A stretch of 64,000 nt of DNA, taken from contig NZ_LDJP01000012.1 in assembly GCF_001431505.1 (NCBI RefSeq), positions 18,120 to 82,119 of the forward strand, in the 5' to 3' direction. The position numbers were made by a program, and so were the translations under genes. The notes beneath the pieces were generated by a model. The model was not told the origin of the DNA, made no database searches, and saw only the letters and a program-made list of their open reading frames with translations. This DNA comes from Stenotrophomonas daejeonensis (lineage in GTDB: Bacteria; Pseudomonadota; Gammaproteobacteria; Xanthomonadales; Xanthomonadaceae). The stretch's first letter is position 1. Each line of letters opens with the position of its first letter. Of the stretch, positions 60,802-64,000 are shown one piece after another.

Positions 60802-61341
60802 GTGGCCGCCGCCGCCGACAAGAACCGCAAGACCGACACCCCCAAGGAAAAGGAAAAGGACAGCACCACCCCGCAGCCCAAGCGGTCGATGCTGATGGTC
60901 GCCCTGATCGCGTTGATCGCCGCCGCGGCCGCAGGCGGCGGCATGTGGTACTTCACCCAGCACCAGGCCGGCGACGGGACCGCCGCCAAGGCGGCGACGG
61001 CCAAGGCCGCGATGCCGGCCCCGGCGCAGTACTTCGCGCTCGACCCGGCGTTCGTGGTCAACCTCAACGGTCCGCTCGACGGCCCGCGCTACCTGCAGGT
61101 CGAGGTGCAGCTGGTGACCCGCGACCCGCAGGCGCTGACCGCGCTGCAGACCCACGCCCCGGCCATCCGCGCGCGGTTGCTGATGCTGTTCTCGCAGGTC
61201 GAGCCGGCGCAGATCGCCGACCGCGCCGGCAAGGAAAAGCTGCAACAGTCGGCGCTGGCCGAGGTGCAGAAGCTGATGACCACCGAGACCGGCAGCAAGA
61301 CCGCCGACGACTTGCTCTTCACCAGTTTCGTCACCCAGTAA
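60802..61341 (+). CDS. fliL: Flagellar basal-body protein FliL
   Basis: This 179-residue inner-membrane protein supports stator function. It has a basic cytoplasmic N-terminus (KNRKTDTPKEKEKD), one TM helix (SMLMVALIALIAAAAAGGG, about residues 30-50) and a periplasmic domain with ALDPAFVVNL and RYLQVEVQLVTRDPQAL. Start GTG is preceded by GGGAG at proper spacing and lies after the sigma-54 promoter. fliM follows after 10 bp. Confidence 0.94.
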   Translation: MAAAADKNRKTDTPKEKEKDSTTPQPKRSMLMVALIALIAAAAAGGGMWYFTQHQAGDGTAAKAATAKAAMPAPAQYFALDPAFVVNLNGPLDGPRYLQVEVQLVTRDPQALTALQTHAPAIRARLLMLFSQVEPAQIADRAGKEKLQQSALAEVQKLMTTETGSKTADDLLFTSFVTQ

Positions 61342-61351
61342 GGCACTGGCG

Positions 61352-62365
61352 ATGATCAACGACCTGCTGTCCCAGGACGAAATCGATGCCCTGCTGCATG
61401 GCGTCGATTCGGGCTCGGTGGATACCGCCGAGCCGGCGCCGCCACCCGGCGAGGCGCGCGCCTACGACTTCGCCAGCCAGGACCGCATCATCCGCGGGCG
61501 CATGCCGACCCTGGAGATGGTCAACGAGCGCTTCGCGCGGCTGTGGCGCATCGGCCTGTTCAACCTGATCCGGCGCTCGTCGGAGCTGTCGGTGCGCGGT
61601 ATCGAGCTGATCAAGTTCAGCGACTACATGCACTCGCTGTACGTGCCCACCAACCTCAACCTGATCCGCTTCAAGCCGCTGCGCGGCACCGGGCTGATCG
61701 TGTTCGAGCCGACCCTGGTGTTCGCGGTGGTGGACAACTTCTTCGGCGGCGACGGCCGCTACCCCACCCGCATCGAGGGCCGCGAGTTCACCGCCACCGA
61801 GATGCGGGTGATCCAGCTGATGCTCAAGCAGACCTTCGCCGACCTGCGCGAGGCCTGGAGCCCGGTGATGAACGTCGATTTCGACTACATCAACTCCGAG
61901 ATCAACCCGCACTTCGCCAACATCGTCACCCCGCGCGAGTACGTGGTGGTCAGCCGCTTCCACGTCGAGCTGGAAGGCGGCGGCGGCGACATCCACATCA
62001 CCCTGCCCTATTCGATGCTGGAGCCGATCCGCGACGTGCTCGACGCCGGCATCCAGAGCGACCGCAACGACCGCGACGAGAGCTGGGGCATCACCCTGCG
62101 CGAGCAGCTGGACAATGCCGAGCTGGAGCTGTCCAGCGTGATCGCGCGGCGCCGCCTGAGCCTGCGCGACCTGACCAAGCTGAAGGTCGGCGACATCCTG
62201 CCCATCGACCTGATGAAGGAAGTACCCCTGTGCGTGGAGGGCATCCCCGTGTTCACCGGCGAATTCGGCGTGGCCAACGACCGCAACGCCATCAAGATCC
62301 TCGCCACCCAGCCGCCGGGCACGCGCCAGCGCTCCCCCCTGATCCAGGAAGACGCCAATGACTGA
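61352..62365 (+). CDS. fliM: Flagellar motor switch protein FliM
   Basis: This 337-residue C-ring protein has the N-terminal CheY-P-binding peptide LSQDEIDALLHG, a CheC-like middle domain (about 40-230: VVDNFFGGDGRYPTRIEGRE) and a C-terminal SpoA domain (LTKLKVGDILPIDL). Its stop overlaps fliN by 8 bp. Confidence 0.97.
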   Translation: MINDLLSQDEIDALLHGVDSGSVDTAEPAPPPGEARAYDFASQDRIIRGRMPTLEMVNERFARLWRIGLFNLIRRSSELSVRGIELIKFSDYMHSLYVPTNLNLIRFKPLRGTGLIVFEPTLVFAVVDNFFGGDGRYPTRIEGREFTATEMRVIQLMLKQTFADLREAWSPVMNVDFDYINSEINPHFANIVTPREYVVVSRFHVELEGGGGDIHITLPYSMLEPIRDVLDAGIQSDRNDRDESWGITLREQLDNAELELSSVIARRRLSLRDLTKLKVGDILPIDLMKEVPLCVEGIPVFTGEFGVANDRNAIKILATQPPGTRQRSPLIQEDAND

Positions 62366-62702
62366 GAACGACCCCAACGACGTGCCGGCCGCCGCCCCGG
62401 CGCAGTTCGCCAACCTGCAGGCCGACGGCGAGCAGCATTCCGACCTGGACCTGGACGTGATCCTCGACGTGCCGGTGACGCTGTCGCTGGAAGTGGGCCG
62501 CGCGCGCGTGCCGATCCGCAACCTGCTGCAGCTCAACCAGGGCTCGGTGGTGGAGCTGGAACGCGGCGCCGGCGAATCGCTGGACGTGTTCGTCAACGGC
62601 ACCTTGATCGCCCACGGCGAGGTGGTGGTCATCAACGACCGCTTCGGCGTGCGCCTGACCGACGTGGTCAGCCCCAGCGAGCGCATCCGGAGACTGCGTT
62701 GA
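62358..62702 (+). CDS. fliN: Flagellar motor switch protein FliN
   Basis: This 114-residue SpoA-domain C-ring subunit has the conserved [24 protein letters not shown] strand, [20 protein letters not shown] and [18 protein letters not shown]. Length is short but normal for FliN without a long linker. Coupled to fliM and fliO. Confidence 0.96.
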   Translation: MTENDPNDVPAAAPAQFANLQADGEQHSDLDLDVILDVPVTLSLEVGRARVPIRNLLQLNQGSVVELERGAGESLDVFVNGTLIAHGEVVVINDRFGVRLTDVVSPSERIRRLR

Positions 62703-63100
62703 TCGCCACGCTCGCCACCACCGCCGCGCCGCTGGCCAAGGCCGCGATGCCGGTGGGCCAGCATGCGCCGGCCACGCCGGGCCTGTTCGGCGCGGTGCTG
62801 GCGCTGCTGCTGGTGCTGGCGCTGATCGTCGGCCTGGGCTGGCTGCTCAAGCGCCTGCCGGGCAGCGGCTTCCGCCCGCCGGAGGGGATGAAGCTGGTCG
62901 CCAGCCTCAGCCTGGGCGCGCGCGAGCGGGTGGTGGTGGTCGAGGTCAACGGCCAGCAGCTGCTGCTGGGGGTGGGCGCCGGCGGCATCAGCACCCTGCA
63001 CGTGCTGCCCGAGCCGCTGCCGGCCACGCCCGCGCCCAACCTCAAGCAACTGCCGAATTTCGCGCACCTGCTGTCGCAGAAGCTGCGCAAGGATCCCTGA
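62699..63100 (+). CDS. fliO: Flagellar biosynthetic protein FliO
   Basis: This 133-residue protein has one transmembrane helix ([19 protein letters not shown], about residues 35-55) and a small cytoplasmic domain ([33 protein letters not shown]) typical of FliO, which assists FliP pore assembly. The start is TTG 62699, overlapping the fliN stop; the first ATG is much further in, so TTG is the likely start. fliP begins 2 bp after the stop. Confidence 0.9.
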   Translation: MIATLATTAAPLAKAAMPVGQHAPATPGLFGAVLALLLVLALIVGLGWLLKRLPGSGFRPPEGMKLVASLSLGARERVVVVEVNGQQLLLGVGAGGISTLHVLPEPLPATPAPNLKQLPNFAHLLSQKLRKDP

Positions 63101-63102
63101 CC

Positions 63103-63885
63103 ATGCCGGGCCATCGCCTGAACCGCTCCACCTGCCTGCAACTGCTCGTGCTGCTGGCCCTGCTCGCCCTGCCGGCGCTGGCGCTGGCCGCCCCCGGCGC
63201 GCCGCAGCTGCCGGCGCTGCCGGACGTGAACGTCGGCCGCATCGGCGGCCAGCCGGTCAGCCTGCCGCTGCAGACGCTGCTGCTGATGACGGCGATCACC
63301 CTGCTGCCGTCGATGCTGCTGATGCTGACCGCCTTCACCCGCATCATCATCGTGCTGGGCCTGCTGCGGCAGGCGCTGGGCACCGGGCAGACGCCGTCCA
63401 ACCAGGTGCTGCTGGGGCTGGCGCTGTTCCTGACCGCGATGGTCATGCTGCCGGTGTGGGACAAGGCCTGGTCCACCGGCATGTCGCCCTACCTCAACGG
63501 CGAGATCGACTTCCAGACCGCGTGGACGCTGACCACCCAGCCGTTGCGCGCGTTCATGCTGGCGCAGGTGCGCGAGACCGACCTGCTGACTTTCGCCGGG
63601 CTGGCCGGCCACGGCCCCTACGCCGGCCCGGACGCGATCCCGTTCCCGGTGCTGGTCGCCTCCTTCGTCACCAGCGAGCTGAAGACCGCCTTCGAGATCG
63701 GCTTCCTGATCTTCATCCCGTTCGTGATCATCGACCTGGTGGTGGCCAGCGTGCTGATGTCGATGGGCATGATGATGCTCTCGCCGATGCTGATCTCGGC
63801 CCCGTTCAAGCTGTTGCTGTTCGTGCTGGTGGATGGCTGGGTGCTGGTGGTCGGCACCCTGGCGGCCAGCTTCAATGCTGTCTGA
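63103..63885 (+). CDS. fliP: Flagellar export-gate protein FliP
   Basis: This 260-residue inner-membrane export pore subunit has a cleavable signal ([17 protein letters not shown]) and four TM helices, with [40 protein letters not shown] and [18 protein letters not shown] as family landmarks. Normally fliQ follows directly; here about 110 bp of repeat sequence intervenes. Confidence 0.97.
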   Translation: MPGHRLNRSTCLQLLVLLALLALPALALAAPGAPQLPALPDVNVGRIGGQPVSLPLQTLLLMTAITLLPSMLLMLTAFTRIIIVLGLLRQALGTGQTPSNQVLLGLALFLTAMVMLPVWDKAWSTGMSPYLNGEIDFQTAWTLTTQPLRAFMLAQVRETDLLTFAGLAGHGPYAGPDAIPFPVLVASFVTSELKTAFEIGFLIFIPFVIIDLVVASVLMSMGMMMLSPMLISAPFKLLLFVLVDGWVLVVGTLAASFNAV

Positions 63886-64000
63886 GGCCGGGAACAGGGA
63901 ACCGGGAATGCGGATTTCCCGTCCTTCGTCCCCCTCCCCGTCGTCCGACCATCTTCCATTCCCTGTTCCCCATTCCCCCGTTCCCGGCCTTTCCCCATGT
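63886..64000. repeat. Inverted repeat between fliP and the next gene (likely fliQ)
   Basis: GGCCGGGAACAGGGAACCGGGAATG-type arm (63887-63911 in part) pairs with CATTCCCTGTTCCCC and CCGTTCCCGGCC (about 63957-63990). The same GGGAACAGGG/CCCTGTTCCC arms enclose the lpd terminator at 7240-7370. An ATG at 63997 may be the fliQ start, but only four bases are in the window. Confidence 0.65.

Overview
The window is a GC-rich, gene-dense bacterial chromosome segment. Gene order (sucA-sucB-lpd; fur divergent from bamE/omlA; ratA-rnfH divergent from smpB; a fliC-fliD-fliS ... rpoN-fleQ ... fliE-fliP flagellar cluster), protein sequences and many GTAG/CTAC-bounded palindromes (SMAG/REP type) all point to Xanthomonadaceae. 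Stenotrophomonas or a close relative is the best guess; this is inference, not a database match.

Region 1 (1-26 kb) is core chromosome. It holds the tail of a cupin-type oxygenase, a GNAT protein, the 2-oxoglutarate dehydrogenase genes sucA-sucB-lpd, a LOG-family protein, a GAF-GAF-GGDEF-EAL c-di-GMP enzyme, an ECF sigma factor with a membrane partner, a YigZ-family protein, an ABC half-transporter, prephenate dehydrogenase with pdxY, the heat-shock set grpE-dnaK-dnaJ (no hrcA seen), recN, fur, bamE, rnfH, ratA and smpB.

Region 2 (26.5-35.4 kb) starts the flagellar cluster: fliC and fliD (each with a near-perfect sigma-28 promoter), fliS, a FliT-like gene, a PilZ-like gene, a LuxR-type response regulator, rpoN, a receiver-only protein and fleQ.

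Region 3 (35.5-53.7 kb) is an 18-kb glycan island between fleQ and fliE. It encodes a sulfotransferase-like protein, a TagD-type CTP:glycerol-3-phosphate cytidylyltransferase, two proteins with CDP-glycerol glycerophosphotransferase domains (one a 1301-residue fusion), an ATP-grasp/HAD fusion, a VioA-type aminotransferase, a multi-domain glycosyltransferase, a discoidin-like/fucosyltransferase-like fusion, and gmd with ColC-like and ColD proteins, which together predict GDP-L-colitose. Three sigma-54-type promoters inside the island suggest it is expressed with the flagellum. The main proposal is a flagellar (or co-regulated surface) glycan containing glycerol phosphate and colitose, possibly sulfated. 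The assembly of genes is seen directly; the product and acceptor are inferred.

Region 4 (53.9-64 kb) is the late basal-body and export cluster in two sigma-54 units: fliE-F-G-H-I-J-K and fliL-M-N-O-P. The next gene (probably fliQ) would start at the very edge.

No tRNA, rRNA, tmRNA, CRISPR array, transposase or phage gene was seen.
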